Shown in pieces: positions 28,780-37,354 of a stretch of 64,000 nt of DNA (the stretch's first letter is position 1; every line of letters begins with the position of its first letter). Source of the stretch: Spirosoma telluris (GTDB lineage: Bacteria; Bacteroidota; Bacteroidia; Cytophagales; Spirosomataceae); NCBI GenBank assembly GCA_003259005.1, contig QLII01000001.1, positions 7,555,001 through 7,619,000 on the forward strand, written 5' to 3'. The position numbers and the translations under genes are program-made. The notes under the pieces are model-generated. The model saw only the letters and a program-made list of their open reading frames with translations. It searched no databases and was not told the DNA's origin.

Positions 28780-29963
28780 ACAGTAATACTTCCGTCGTGC
28801 ATCTGCACCTGTAGTGTTTCGTTGAGTTGGATGGTAGCGGTTTGGGTTAGTATCCGGCCGTCTCGAAGCAACAGGGCATAGCCACGACGAAGAACCCTGG
28901 CTGGGTCAAGATGACGGATAGTAACGGTTTTTTCTGTTAGGTCAGTGTGACGTTCCCGAAAATAAGTATGCCCTACAAAACGCAATCGCTCCGTTTCCCG
29001 ATCCAGATTCTCACGGGCGGTTTGCATGGCTTCGCGAGCGACAATCCGCAGACGTTCATGCAATTGCAGACAGGTTGCTTCAAACTGCCGGTTGTGTTCG
29101 ATCAGAAAGGCAGCTGCCTTCGTGGGTGTTTTTACGCTCTGGTGGCAAAGTAGATCGGTAATGCTCACATTGCGTTCGTGGCCAATGCCGGCCAGGATGG
29201 GTATGCTAAAACCCGCAACTGTTTCGCCCATCATATACGTATCGAACGAGCCAAAATCTAACTGTGAACCGCCACCCCGTACAATGACTACGGCGTCGTA
29301 GGCTATCCCACTCGTGCGAATACGCTCCAATTGTCCACAAATAGCTCGCTCGGCTCCTTGTCCCTGAACCTGGGTCAGATACTCATCGACCACGAAATCA
29401 TAGCCGAATTGGTTCTGTGCCAGCTCGTGCCGGAAGTCGCGCCATCCATCTGAATGGGGAGCCGCAATGAGAGCCAGCTTTTGCATAACTGCCGGGCGCG
29501 GTAATAACTGGTTGGCCGTAATATACTGACCTGCTTCAACCCAGATCAGTTCGGGATGGTTTTGAACCAGCGAATCGAGGACAGCCTGTCGTTCCCGTTC
29601 CAGATTGCCAAGGGTATAAGACGGATCAATTTTCAGAATTTCCAGCCGCAATCCATAAACCGGGCTGAAGCTTACCGATACCAGCAGTAAAAGCTGAATG
29701 TTGCGGGCGAAGGCCACGCCGGTAGCCTGCTCAAAAGCGCCAATGGTATGGTAATTCCGGCGCCAGATACAGGCATCGAGCTTGGCTAATGTCTCGCGTC
29801 CGGCAGATTCCCGTTCTACGAGGGTCAAAAAACAGTACCCCCGATCAGGATAGTTCTTGATGTCACTCGTTTCGGCAACTACCCATACGGCTTTCTGGCC
29901 GAAGGCTTCGTCTACGACGGCTTCGAGCGTAAAGGCTAAATCAGAAAGGCGGATGGGAGACAT
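28764..29963 (-). CDS. xseA: Exodeoxyribonuclease VII large subunit
   Basis: The start chosen, MSPIRLSDLAFTLEAVVDEA at 29963, matches the OB-fold nucleic-acid-binding domain with which XseA proteins begin; a longer frame to 30011 exists but its extra 16 codons run into an intergenic palindrome. The OB domain (about 1-100) is followed by the catalytic region with ALIAAPHSDGWRDFRHEL, DAVVIVRGGGSQLDFGSFD and AGIGHERNVSITDLL, which are diagnostic, then a helical C terminus. About 399 residues. With xseB it forms ExoVII, acting on single-stranded DNA in repair. It lies directly downstream of pheS and upstream of xseB. Confidence 0.95.
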   Translation of the reverse strand: MSPIRLSDLAFTLEAVVDEAFGQKAVWVVAETSDIKNYPDRGYCFLTLVERESAGRETLAKLDACIWRRNYHTIGAFEQATGVAFARNIQLLLLVSVSFSPVYGLRLEILKIDPSYTLGNLERERQAVLDSLVQNHPELIWVEAGQYITANQLLPRPAVMQKLALIAAPHSDGWRDFRHELAQNQFGYDFVVDEYLTQVQGQGAERAICGQLERIRTSGIAYDAVVIVRGGGSQLDFGSFDTYMMGETVAGFSIPILAGIGHERNVSITDLLCHQSVKTPTKAAAFLIEHNRQFEATCLQLHERLRIVAREAMQTARENLDRETERLRFVGHTYFRERHTDLTEKTVTIRHLDPARVLRRGYALLLRDGRILTQTATIQLNETLQVQMHDGSITVVVSQ

Positions 29964-29980
29964 AGTTAATGAGTGAATGT

Positions 29981-30040
29981 GCAAATGAGTGATTGAGTGA
30001 ATAGGTGCCACAAAATCTATTCACTCATTCACTCATTCGC
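29981..30040. repeat. Imperfect palindrome between pheS and xseA
   Basis: Arms 29981-30004 and 30017-30040 match at 22 of 24 positions and are made of repeats of the word GAGTGAAT/CATTCACT. It lies immediately upstream of the xseA start, so it would be transcribed in the xseA leader. Confidence 0.8.
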
Positions 30041-30046
30041 AATTGG

Positions 30047-31090
30047 TTAAAGTCCTTCAAACTGGCGTAAGAAACGCACGTCGTTTTCGGTATAGAGCCG
30101 CAAGTCGTTTACTACGTATTTTAACTGCGTAATACGCTCAATACCCATTCCAAAAGCGAAACCCGTATATTCTTCGGGGTCGATACCACAATTGGCAATC
30201 ACCTGTGGATCGACCATACCCGATCCAGCAATTTCGACCCAGCCTGAGTGTTTACAGATGTTACAGCCCTTTCCCCCGCAAATCTGACAGGAAATGTCGA
30301 TTTCGGCGCTGGGCTCCGTAAAGGGAAAATACGAAGGGCGGAAACGAATCTGCGTTCCCGGCTCGAACATCTCCTTAACAAAGTGGTAAAGGGTATCTTT
30401 TAAGTCTTTGAACCCTACGTTCCGATCAATATAGATTCCCTCAACCTGGTGGAACATGCAGTGTGCCCGCGCCGAAATGGTCTCATTCCGGTAAACGCGG
30501 CCCGGCATAATCGAACGAATCGGGGGTTTTTGTCGCTCCATCAATCGGATTTGTACATTGGACGTGTGCGTCCGCAGCAGCATATCCGATGAGGTTTCCC
30601 CACTGGTTGCTTTCTCGACAAAAAACGTATCCTGCATATCGCGGGCCGGGTGATTGTCGGGGAAGTTAAGCGCACCAAAGTTATACCAGTCGGACTCGAT
30701 TTCGGGTCCATCGGCGACGTTGAAACCAATCCGTTCAAAAATCTGAATGATCCGCTGCCGAACCAGACTAAGCGGGTGTTGAGTTCCTGTCAGATTGGGT
30801 ATAGTTGGCAGGGTTAAATCAACAGGTGGGGTACTGCTTGCCGATGATCGTTGCTCATCAACTACCTGACTGAAGCGGTCAAATCGCTCCTGAGCCAGGT
30901 TTTTCAGGCCGTTTAACTCCTGTCCAACGGCCCGCCGGTCGGCTTGTGGAACACGTTTGAGCTGCTCAAATAGCTCAGTAATAACACCTTTCCGGCTGAT
31001 AAATCGCATACGGAACTGCTCTAATTGTTCCGGCGAGCTAATGTTATATTGGTCAATCTCGTCGTGGAGATCTTTCACTTTATCCAGCAT
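30047..31090 (-). CDS. pheS: Phenylalanyl-tRNA synthetase alpha subunit
   Basis: A 347-residue class II aminoacyl-tRNA synthetase subunit. The N-terminal coiled-coil arm (1-85) is followed by HPLSLVRQRIIQIFERIGF, GPEIESDWYNFGALNFPDNH (motif 1 region), LLRTHTSNVQIR, RVYRNETISARAHCMFHQVE (motif 2) and FAFGMGIERITQL (motif 3). With PheT it charges tRNA-Phe; pheT is not in this window. A Bacteroidota-type promoter element lies 29 bases upstream. Length is typical. Confidence 0.97.
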   Translation of the reverse strand: MLDKVKDLHDEIDQYNISSPEQLEQFRMRFISRKGVITELFEQLKRVPQADRRAVGQELNGLKNLAQERFDRFSQVVDEQRSSASSTPPVDLTLPTIPNLTGTQHPLSLVRQRIIQIFERIGFNVADGPEIESDWYNFGALNFPDNHPARDMQDTFFVEKATSGETSSDMLLRTHTSNVQIRLMERQKPPIRSIMPGRVYRNETISARAHCMFHQVEGIYIDRNVGFKDLKDTLYHFVKEMFEPGTQIRFRPSYFPFTEPSAEIDISCQICGGKGCNICKHSGWVEIAGSGMVDPQVIANCGIDPEEYTGFAFGMGIERITQLKYVVNDLRLYTENDVRFLRQFEGL

Positions 31091-31118
31091 ACGCTACTCG
31101 TTTCGCTATTCGCTACAG

Positions 31119-31126
31119 CAAAGGTA
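31119..31126 (-). promoter_or_regulatory. Candidate promoter -7 element for pheS
   Basis: On the minus strand the sequence TACCTTTG matches the Bacteroidota -7 consensus TAnnTTTG and lies 29 bases before the pheS start. A TTCG about 21 bases further upstream is a weak match to the -33 TTTG. The rest of the 313-base gap 31091-31403 shows no further gene. Confidence 0.5.
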
Positions 31127-31403
31127 GGCAAAACTGAGAAGAGGATACGAATGTGTCGACTAAGACACTGGTCAGGACTTCCTTTTGGTATTATGCCCCC
31201 TGGATCGCATCAGATAGCAATATTGAAAAATATTGATTGTTTATTTGTTGAGTAAACGGTAAAATTGTGCTGAATATTAATAAGTTAGGAAAGTTGAATT
31301 AATTATATGGGGACAGTTGACTAAGTAGGACTGATTCTTGTAGAGTGATTCGATGGGGAATACATGATAAACAGTAACTTCAGTACGTTAATCAGTAGAC
31401 TAA

Positions 31404-31889
31404 ATGCCTGACTATCAACCCATAACTATTGTTAATCTTACATATAATCAAACAGCTATGAATGCATTCGCTAACGACTCCATCTTTGATACACTGTCTA
31501 TGCCTTTCCACAATAGTGTGGAAAAAATTGCCGATTCCACTTGTTTGCAAAAGCTGCTCATTCCATTTTACGATCGTAAACGTACAGTTTCTGTCGATGA
31601 AATCGTACGTCTGGAAGGTTGTGGAAACTACACTAAATTTTTTCTGAAAGATGGCACCAAAATGTTGGTATCACGTACCCTGAAAGAATATGAAACCTTG
31701 CTCGATGGTCAGGCGTTTGTTCGGGTACATAAATCATGCATTGTCAATCTGGGTTTTGTGCGTAAGTTTTTTGTGAAGAAAGAAGGTGAACTCGAACTAA
31801 CTGATGGTCAGCAGGTGAAGATATCACGTCGGCGGGCGCAAATGTTTATTGATCGTATTCGGGATTTTCAACCTGTTGCGCTGAGCTAA
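31404..31889 (+). CDS. LytTR DNA-binding domain regulator (first of a tandem pair)
   Basis: A 161-residue protein whose C-terminal two thirds form a LytTR domain: VDEIVRLEGCGNYTKFFLKD, then VSRTLKEYETLL, FVRVHKSCIVNLGFVRKF and a basic end with ISRRRAQMF. LytTR domains bind direct repeats upstream of target genes. There is no receiver domain, so its activity is not obviously set by phosphorylation. The N terminus (about 45 residues) is unassigned; a second start at codon 19 is possible. Its neighbour at 32142 is a close paralogue, suggesting local duplication. Confidence 0.85.
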   Translation: MPDYQPITIVNLTYNQTAMNAFANDSIFDTLSMPFHNSVEKIADSTCLQKLLIPFYDRKRTVSVDEIVRLEGCGNYTKFFLKDGTKMLVSRTLKEYETLLDGQAFVRVHKSCIVNLGFVRKFFVKKEGELELTDGQQVKISRRRAQMFIDRIRDFQPVALS

Positions 31890-32064
31890 CTAAATCCGTG
31901 GGGTTTCCCGAAAATTATAGCGCAAATTCACATAGTTCTGTACTGCGTAGTTTTACGCAATAGCTTGGGTGAATTCACCCGAAGAGTATCTAGGTTTTAT
32001 TCGTAATGGTCTGATTAACAACTGGTTGATAAATAATATCGGCCCTTGTTAATCAGGCTATTTT

Positions 32065-32094
32065 TTTGGAATCGGCCATGATAAAGTAGCTTTG
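32065..32094 (+). promoter_or_regulatory. Candidate Bacteroidota promoter for the second LytTR gene
   Basis: TTTG at 32065-32068, an 18-base spacer, then TAGCTTTG at 32087-32094. Both elements match the Bacteroidota sigma factor consensus (TTTG and TAnnTTTG). The predicted RNA start lies about 40 bases before the ATG at 32142, giving the second LytTR gene its own promoter. Confidence 0.55.
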
Positions 32095-32141
32095 TTTCAT
32101 TAATCAGGAGCTAAAAAACCGAACCAAAACTACTCTTTACT

Positions 32142-32561
32142 ATGGAAGCCAAAATTTTCTCTTCTGCTCAGCCACTATCGGTTGTTCCTAACTTTCCTTC
32201 TTCTTATCAGCGTAGTGGGCAACGCATTGCACTGCCCTACCTGAATCGGACAATTTTTATTTCAGTAGATGATATTTTGTGTCTCCAGGGAGAAGGTAAT
32301 TATACATTTCTGCACACTCGTGATCGGAAACGGTTTTTAGTCTCAAAAACGCTTAAAGAATTTGAAAAAACGCTGGATGGATCAATGTTCCTGCGTATCC
32401 ATAAATCATATATTGTCAACCTGGCTTATGTACAACGGAGCATCTTTAATCGGGATCGCCAGGTTCGGTTAGCTGATGGACGTGAGGTTGCTATATCCCG
32501 CCGACGCATGAAAGATATTTCGGTGCAGTTAGCCCAATACTGGCAACGTCTTTATAATTAA
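32142..32561 (+). CDS. LytTR DNA-binding domain regulator (second of a tandem pair)
   Basis: A 139-residue LytTR-only protein. The domain runs from about residue 35 to the end: ISVDDILCLQGEGNYTFLHT, VSKTLKEFEKTLDGSMFLRI, HKSYIVNLAYVQ and ISRRRMKDI. It aligns throughout with the preceding gene (shared VS-TLKE-E--LDG, -R-HKS-IVNL-, ISRRR) but the two differ in the N-terminal 35-45 residues. No sensor or receiver domain is present. It has a candidate promoter of its own and ends at a long palindrome. Confidence 0.85.
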   Translation: MEAKIFSSAQPLSVVPNFPSSYQRSGQRIALPYLNRTIFISVDDILCLQGEGNYTFLHTRDRKRFLVSKTLKEFEKTLDGSMFLRIHKSYIVNLAYVQRSIFNRDRQVRLADGREVAISRRRMKDISVQLAQYWQRLYN

Positions 32562-32567
32562 GGGTTT

Positions 32568-32672
32568 AGTGAAGTAGTGCAGTAAGTGAAATAAGGAAGT
32601 AAGTGCTGACCGTGAGCAAATTCATCTGCGTCAGCACTTACTTCCTTATTTCACTTATTGCACTACTTCACT
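32568..32672. repeat. Long palindrome with 43-bp arms between convergent genes
   Basis: Arms 32568-32610 and 32630-32672 match at 42 of 43 positions around a 19-base loop. It fills the space between the LytTR gene end (32561) and the outer-membrane gene end (32677). No T tail, so it is not a typical terminator, though it could block transcription in both directions. Confidence 0.9.
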
Positions 32673-32676
32673 TATA

Positions 32677-33347
32677 TTAAAACAGCCGGTAAGCAAGGGT
32701 AATTTGCCATGACTTCATGCCCTGACTAAACTTGGCTCCATTATCCTTAATCTCGGCAATATCTGAAATATTGCCCTGATAACGCACATCGAGCCCAAAT
32801 GAGCCGATATCCAGCCCACCACCTACCTGATAGCCATAATAAGCCTGCGACCAGGCGTCATTCAATGAGCCATTGGTATATTGATGTAAGGCATCTCCCA
32901 ATGACTGGTTATCATTGATTCGGAAGGAAGCTACGGGGCCAGCCACAATTCGGATGGGCCCCCTTTAATACCTAACAGCAAAGGCACATCGAAACTGGTG
33001 GTTGTAATTGTCGACGTTTCCGTTTGTCCGTTCCGAATGACATTAAAGGAACCCGATCGGGTGGAATATAATAGTTCTGGTTGTATAAACAGATTACGGC
33101 CAAAACGCATGTATATCCCAAACGATGTCCCCATTTTACTGTCGAGGCTAGCCTGTAAATTATTGCGAAAGGTCTGACCATCAACACTGACGTTGGGTGA
33201 GCCATTGGCGTTTGTTCCTGTGGAGACGAAATCGCCAAATGTAAGTTTGGAGAGGTTAACCCCTCCCTTAATGCCAATCTGAAAACCCTGGGCAAATACC
33301 AAAGCAGGCAGAAAAGTTAATGTTGCGAAAAGCAGGATTTTTTTCAT
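32677..33347 (-). CDS. Outer-membrane beta-barrel protein, PorT/porin-like (one apparent frameshift)
   Basis: After repair, 223 residues. The start MKKILLFATLTFLPALVFAQ at 33347 is a clear signal peptide. The mature part begins FQIGIKGGVNLSKLTF and shows alternating amphipathic strands ending YGYQVGGGLDIGSFGLDVRY and a terminal aromatic SWQITLAYRLF, the usual C-terminal strand of a barrel. This matches the outer-membrane beta-barrel proteins of Bacteroidota (PF13568-like). The frame breaks in a CCCCC run at 32959-32963; one more base gives GIKGGPIRIVAGPVASF. The role is probably structural or transport in the outer membrane; no substrate can be inferred. Confidence 0.8.
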
Positions 33348-33574
33348 CGTTTGGTTGCAAAATATAGTACTGTTTGATAAACGGAAATCGGGGTAATACG
33401 GTACAAAAAGCCAACTAATTTTGAGCAAATGGCGTTCTGTAAATGGATAATGACCCCTGTAAAATGACTAATTAAAAGCGCTTTGATGGGTTTGATTCGA
33501 AAACGCTTTCCTGGTTTAATCCGCCAGTAAATTCATTATACATAACTCATTTTACATTTCTTATCAGATTCCGA

Positions 33575-34960
33575 ATGGCCAAATTAAAAACTACCTATTT
33601 CTGTCAGAGTTGCGGGCACCAGTCAGCTAAATGGATGGGCCGCTGCCCGGCATGTGGTGAGTGGAATACAATTGTGGAGGAACTCGTTCAGAAAGACGAG
33701 CCCGAAAAAGGAGGTTGGCGAAGCCCGTCTTCCGGACCGGGAGGACTGAAAGTTGCGGCTAAGCCCAAGGCCATTCATGCTATTAATTATGAAGAACAAC
33801 CTCGCGTTCGGACAAGCGATCTCGAATTGAATCGTGTACTCGGCGGAGGTATTGTGGCCGGTTCGCTGGTGCTCATCGGCGGAGAGCCAGGTATTGGTAA
33901 ATCTACTTTGTTACTGCAAATTGCACTTAGTCTGGCGGGTATGCGGGTATTGTACGTATCGGGGGAGGAGAGTGAGCAGCAGATAAAAATGCGGGCCGAA
34001 CGACTGGATGCGCCTACCAGCGATTGCCACGTTATGACTGAAACGTCGACCCAGAATATTTTTCGGGTAGTGGAGCATTTTGAGCCTGAGGTCCTGATTA
34101 TCGACTCCATCCAGACCATGCAATCGTCGCTGGTGGAATCGGGGGCAGGTAGTGTTTCGCAAGTGCGTGAATGCACGGCAGAGTTCATGAAATATGCCAA
34201 AGAGTCGGGCGTGCCGGTGTTCATGATTGGCCATATTACCAAAGAAGGTTCGCTGGCTGGCCCGAAAGTGCTGGAACACATGGTCGATACGGTGCTTACC
34301 TTCGAAGGTGACCGTCACACCACCTACCGAATTCTACGAACGACCAAAAACCGATTCGGCAGCACCGACGAGTTAGGGATTTACGAAATGCTGGGGAGTG
34401 GCCTGCGCCAAGTCACGAACCCATCTGAAATCCTCATTTCGCAACGCGACGAGGCCTTAAGTGGGGTTACGATCGGTTCAATGCTGGAAGGGAATAGGCC
34501 TCTTATGATCGAAACACAAGCACTAGTCAGCGTGGCAAACTATGGCACACCGCAACGGAGCAGTACAGGTTTTGACGCCAAACGGCTGAACATGTTATTG
34601 GCTGTATTAGAAAAACGGGGTGGTTTTCGACTTGGCCAGCAGGACGTTTTCCTGAACATCGCAGGCGGGTTACGTGTCGAAGATCCGGCCATTGATTTGG
34701 CCGTTTGTGCCGCTATTGTGTCGAGTTACGAAGACATTGCCATTCCTCCCTCTGTAGCGTTTGCGGCTGAAGTTGGTTTGGGGGGCGAGGTACGGGCGGT
34801 GAGCCGGATTGAATCCCGCATTGCCGAAGCCGAAAAGCTGGGCTTTAAGCAAATGTTTATCTCCAAGTACAACATGAAGGGTCTGGATACGAAGGGTTAT
34901 AAAATTCATATCAGACCCGTATCTCGATTAGACGAGGTATTTCAAGGGGTGTTGATATAG
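33575..34960 (+). CDS. radA: DNA repair protein RadA/Sms
   Basis: A complete 461-residue protein. A zinc finger formed by C10, C13, C24 and C27 is followed by a RecA-like ATPase core (Walker A GEPGIGKST at 103-111, LIIDSIQTMQ as Walker B), the RadA-specific KNRFGSTDELGIYEM motif and a C-terminal Lon-like domain (GGLRVEDPAIDLAVCAAI, AAEVGLGGEVRAVSRIESRI). RadA promotes branch migration during homologous recombination. The start is supported by the zinc finger beginning ten residues in. No operon partner; a small helical protein follows after 36 bases. Confidence 0.96.
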   Translation: MAKLKTTYFCQSCGHQSAKWMGRCPACGEWNTIVEELVQKDEPEKGGWRSPSSGPGGLKVAAKPKAIHAINYEEQPRVRTSDLELNRVLGGGIVAGSLVLIGGEPGIGKSTLLLQIALSLAGMRVLYVSGEESEQQIKMRAERLDAPTSDCHVMTETSTQNIFRVVEHFEPEVLIIDSIQTMQSSLVESGAGSVSQVRECTAEFMKYAKESGVPVFMIGHITKEGSLAGPKVLEHMVDTVLTFEGDRHTTYRILRTTKNRFGSTDELGIYEMLGSGLRQVTNPSEILISQRDEALSGVTIGSMLEGNRPLMIETQALVSVANYGTPQRSSTGFDAKRLNMLLAVLEKRGGFRLGQQDVFLNIAGGLRVEDPAIDLAVCAAIVSSYEDIAIPPSVAFAAEVGLGGEVRAVSRIESRIAEAEKLGFKQMFISKYNMKGLDTKGYKIHIRPVSRLDEVFQGVLI

Positions 34961-34996
34961 AGTTTTTAGTACATTTGACAAAAATAGAAACTGAAC

Positions 34997-35209
34997 ATGC
35001 GATTAGTTATAGATGTAGATAAGCAGTATAAGAAACTTTTTATGGAAGCGGCAAAAGCTGCAAAAGCCAAATTGCAGATTGATGAACATTACTTGACTGA
35101 AGCGGAGGAAGATAAGGCTTTGTTAAAGTTGATGGAAGAAGGTAAGAAAGAGGGGCGTATGAGCGAGAAAGAGCATGAGAATTTCAACAACAGGTTATTC
35201 TCCCGATAA
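34997..35209 (+). CDS. Small charged helical protein, possible antitoxin
   Basis: Seventy residues beginning MRLVIDVDKQYKKLFMEAAK and continuing with long charged helices (KAKLQIDEHYLTEAEEDKAL). I do not recognise a specific family. The 'MrlViDv' start and helical body are common in small antitoxins of Bacteroidota, and a RelE-like toxin lies about 220 bases downstream, but the two are separated by a hairpin and by about 100 bases that look like an eroded reading frame (FDENGETIQVFFAKVSNRKP). The link to the toxin is therefore only suggestive. Confidence 0.5.
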   Translation: MRLVIDVDKQYKKLFMEAAKAAKAKLQIDEHYLTEAEEDKALLKLMEEGKKEGRMSEKEHENFNNRLFSR

Positions 35210-35316
35210 ATATATTAACGACACATTTGCCGCGAGGAAAGGATACAAGATAAGAGTGGTTTGACGAAAACGGGGAGACCATACAAGTGTTTTTTGCAAA
35301 AGTGAGTAACAGAAAA

Positions 35317-35336
35317 CCCCCTGCACTAACAGGGGG
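35317..35336 (+). terminator. Short GC hairpin, weak terminator candidate
   Basis: CCCCCTG and CAGGGGG form a stem around a six-base loop, followed by TAATTAATTT and not by a continuous T run. It would end transcription from the radA side before the RelE gene. Confidence 0.45.
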
Positions 35337-35432
35337 TAATTAATTTCTATGTTTTCATAAGCAATTCACAAAAAGGCTCGCTTTATGATCAATTTGCACG
35401 GGTTTAACTTCGATAATCACAAAAATGACCCC

Positions 35433-35719
35433 ATGAAAATTGAAATAGATAATTCGTTTGGTCGTGACGCAAAGAAATTACCTGCCATAATTCGTGATGA
35501 ACTGAAAGCTATTTATCAGGCCTTGGAAGAAATTCAATCACTAGATGAACTTACTCAATCAAAAAAATGGAAGGAAGTCGAAAGCTAAAAGCATTTCGGT
35601 TACGCCTGAGTGATAATAGCGATTATCGGATTGGATTTTATTTAGAGAATGACACGATTGTCCTGTCCCGAATTTTGAATCGGAAAGATATTTACAAGAA
35701 ATTCCCTCCAAAGAAATAA
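35433..35719 (+). CDS. RelE/ParE-type toxin (one apparent frameshift)
   Basis: Frame 1 starts MKIEIDNSFGRDAKKLPAII and continues to KKWKEV; after a one-base shift near 35577 it resumes RKLKAFRLRLSDNSDYRIGF and ends VLSRILNRKDIYKKFPPKK. The repaired product is 95 residues, a normal RelE size, with the arginine-rich 'fRiR-gdYRigf' and the final 'v--I--R-dIYk-fP' typical of the family, which cleaves mRNA on the ribosome or inhibits gyrase. Unlike most shifts in this window, this one is not in an obvious G or C run, so real inactivation is possible. No adjacent dedicated antitoxin is clear; the 70-residue protein at 34997 is a candidate. Confidence 0.7.
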
Positions 35720-35738
35720 CTCTGTTTGCTCGTTTGCA

Positions 35739-36179
35739 CTAAAATCCCATAGGCTGCTTACTCGCCCGAAGTGTACTGCCTAGTTTCAGAATCGTAAAAA
35801 AATGATGTGCTTCGTGGAGCAGGAAAAATTCCGTCCAGCCTTCAATGGTCATCGGTCCATAAGCCGGATGTAATCCCACTCGTTTAAGCTGATCTTCCTC
35901 TAAACTGCTCAGAAAATCAGTTAGCACTGTCCGAATGAGAATCATTCGCTGACTCAATTCCTGCAATGATAACGGTGTCCAATTAGAAAAGCCAGCGTCA
36001 TCATTGGCTATGTATCGGCTAAATGATGGCGTTTCTTCGGCAATAATTCTTTGGATTCGTTCCATAAAAACATCCTGATAACGCGCTAAATGGGCTAAAT
36101 TCTGAAAAATAGACCACTTTTTAGGTTGAGGCCGCTGGCGGATTTGATCTTCTCTTAAACCCGCGAGGAGATGAGTCAA
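35739..36179 (-). CDS. DinB-superfamily protein, start uncertain
   Basis: The protein has the DinB four-helix-bundle pattern with three histidines that would bind a metal: KWSIFQNLAHLARYQDVFMERI near the N terminus and LLHEAHHFFTILKLG near the C terminus. Family members are thiol transferases or unassigned metal-binding enzymes. The usual DinB start lies about 15-20 residues further upstream than the TTG at 36179; in-frame codons upstream (KQSLLARLTNQPDAL) look like protein but lack a good start codon before a TAA. The N terminus may therefore be misread. It is divergent from the hydrolase gene at 36346. Confidence 0.75.
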   Translation of the reverse strand: MTHLLAGLREDQIRQRPQPKKWSIFQNLAHLARYQDVFMERIQRIIAEETPSFSRYIANDDAGFSNWTPLSLQELSQRMILIRTVLTDFLSSLEEDQLKRVGLHPAYGPMTIEGWTEFFLLHEAHHFFTILKLGSTLRASKQPMGF

Positions 36180-36345
36180 TGCATCGGGTTGATTGGTTAA
36201 TCGGGCGAGTAATGATTGTTTTATTTATGAATGATACAAGAATCATGAAAAACTAGCAAACGGGAAATCCTTCGCAAACCATTCTTCGTAGCTATAGTTC
36301 TACCAAGTGAATAGAATAACTCAACAAAACAAATTTAGGCACGTT

Positions 36346-37224
36346 ATGAGCTACATTAAAGCAGGCACGGATGCGTCCGGCAATGATATTAAGCTTTTTT
36401 ATCAGGACTTAGGCACAGGTGCGCCCGTGGTATTAATCCATGGCTGGCCTTTGAGCCATGAAATGTGGGATTATCAATTAGCTGAATTGCCCGCGCATGG
36501 CCTTCGTGTTGTTGCCTACGACCGTCGAGGTTTTGGGAAATCATCGCAACCTTGGGATGGCTATGATTATGACACCCTGGCCGATGATCTGAAGGCTGTA
36601 CTTGATGAATTGGATCTGCAAAATGTGACACTAGTGGGATTCTCAATGGGTGGGGGCGAAGTGGCCCGGTATATGAGTCGCCATGGTGGAGCACGAGTGG
36701 CAAAAGTAGCCTTCATTAGTGCCGTAACGCCATATTTACTTAAAACCGATGATAATCCAGACGGAGTAGATCAGGAAGTTTTTAATGAAATCACGACAAA
36801 TCTGAAGAAGGATCGGGCCGATTTCCTTAAAACATTTGGTAAGCAGTTTTATGGCGTTAGCCTTCTAAGTCAGCCTGTTAGCCAGGCGCACCTGGACGGC
36901 GATTTTGCCCGCGCTTATGTGGCTTCGCATAAAGCCACACTCGAGTGTGCTAACTCATTTGCGACAACAGATTTTCGGGATGATTTAGCCGAGATACGCG
37001 TTCCGGCTCTAATTATCCACGGGGATTCTGATAAGACGGTGCCCATTGAAGCATCAGGTGAACGGACGGCCAATGCCTTACCAACGGCTCAATACATCGT
37101 ATACGAAGGTGAGCCACACGGACTCTTTGTTACACAAAAAGACCGCCTGAATGAAGATCTGCTCTCGTTTATTCTGGAGGGAGTGTCGGTTCGGGAAACA
37201 GTTGGAACAACGACGATCTACTAG
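36346..37224 (+). CDS. Alpha/beta hydrolase of the non-haem chloroperoxidase / arylesterase type
   Basis: The start MSYIKAGTDASGNDIKLFYQ is preferred over an ATG-less-conserved extension from 36307. HGWPLSHEMWDYQL supplies the oxyanion loop; the nucleophile lies in GFSMGGGEV, the acid in HGDSDKTVP and the histidine in GEPHGLF. This set and the 'DRRGFGKSSQPWDGYDYDT' segment are typical of cofactor-free haloperoxidases/perhydrolases, which are esterases acting on acetate or small lactones. Length is normal at 292 residues. A perfect-stem terminator follows directly. Monocistronic. Confidence 0.92.
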   Translation: MSYIKAGTDASGNDIKLFYQDLGTGAPVVLIHGWPLSHEMWDYQLAELPAHGLRVVAYDRRGFGKSSQPWDGYDYDTLADDLKAVLDELDLQNVTLVGFSMGGGEVARYMSRHGGARVAKVAFISAVTPYLLKTDDNPDGVDQEVFNEITTNLKKDRADFLKTFGKQFYGVSLLSQPVSQAHLDGDFARAYVASHKATLECANSFATTDFRDDLAEIRVPALIIHGDSDKTVPIEASGERTANALPTAQYIVYEGEPHGLFVTQKDRLNEDLLSFILEGVSVRETVGTTTIY

Positions 37225-37242
37225 GCTGATCTTATTGTTAGT

Positions 37243-37287
37243 ATAACGAAATGCCCCATCATTCCGAATGATGGGGCATTTCGTTAT
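37243..37287. terminator. Perfect 21-bp hairpin terminator between convergent genes
   Basis: Arms 37243-37263 and 37267-37287 are exact reverse complements with a three-base loop CCG and a GC-rich core (TGCCCCATC). It serves the hydrolase gene and probably also the AraC gene on the other strand. Confidence 0.85.
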
Positions 37288-37354
37288 AAAACATTCAGGA
37301 TAGCGATGATTGACAATTCCTGACTATATGAATGCCAACTACCTGGCTTTCTAT

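Noticed and set aside
28764-30011. Longer xseA starting at 30011
   Set aside because: The extra 16 codons are made of the intergenic palindrome words, and the family start is the second methionine at 29963.
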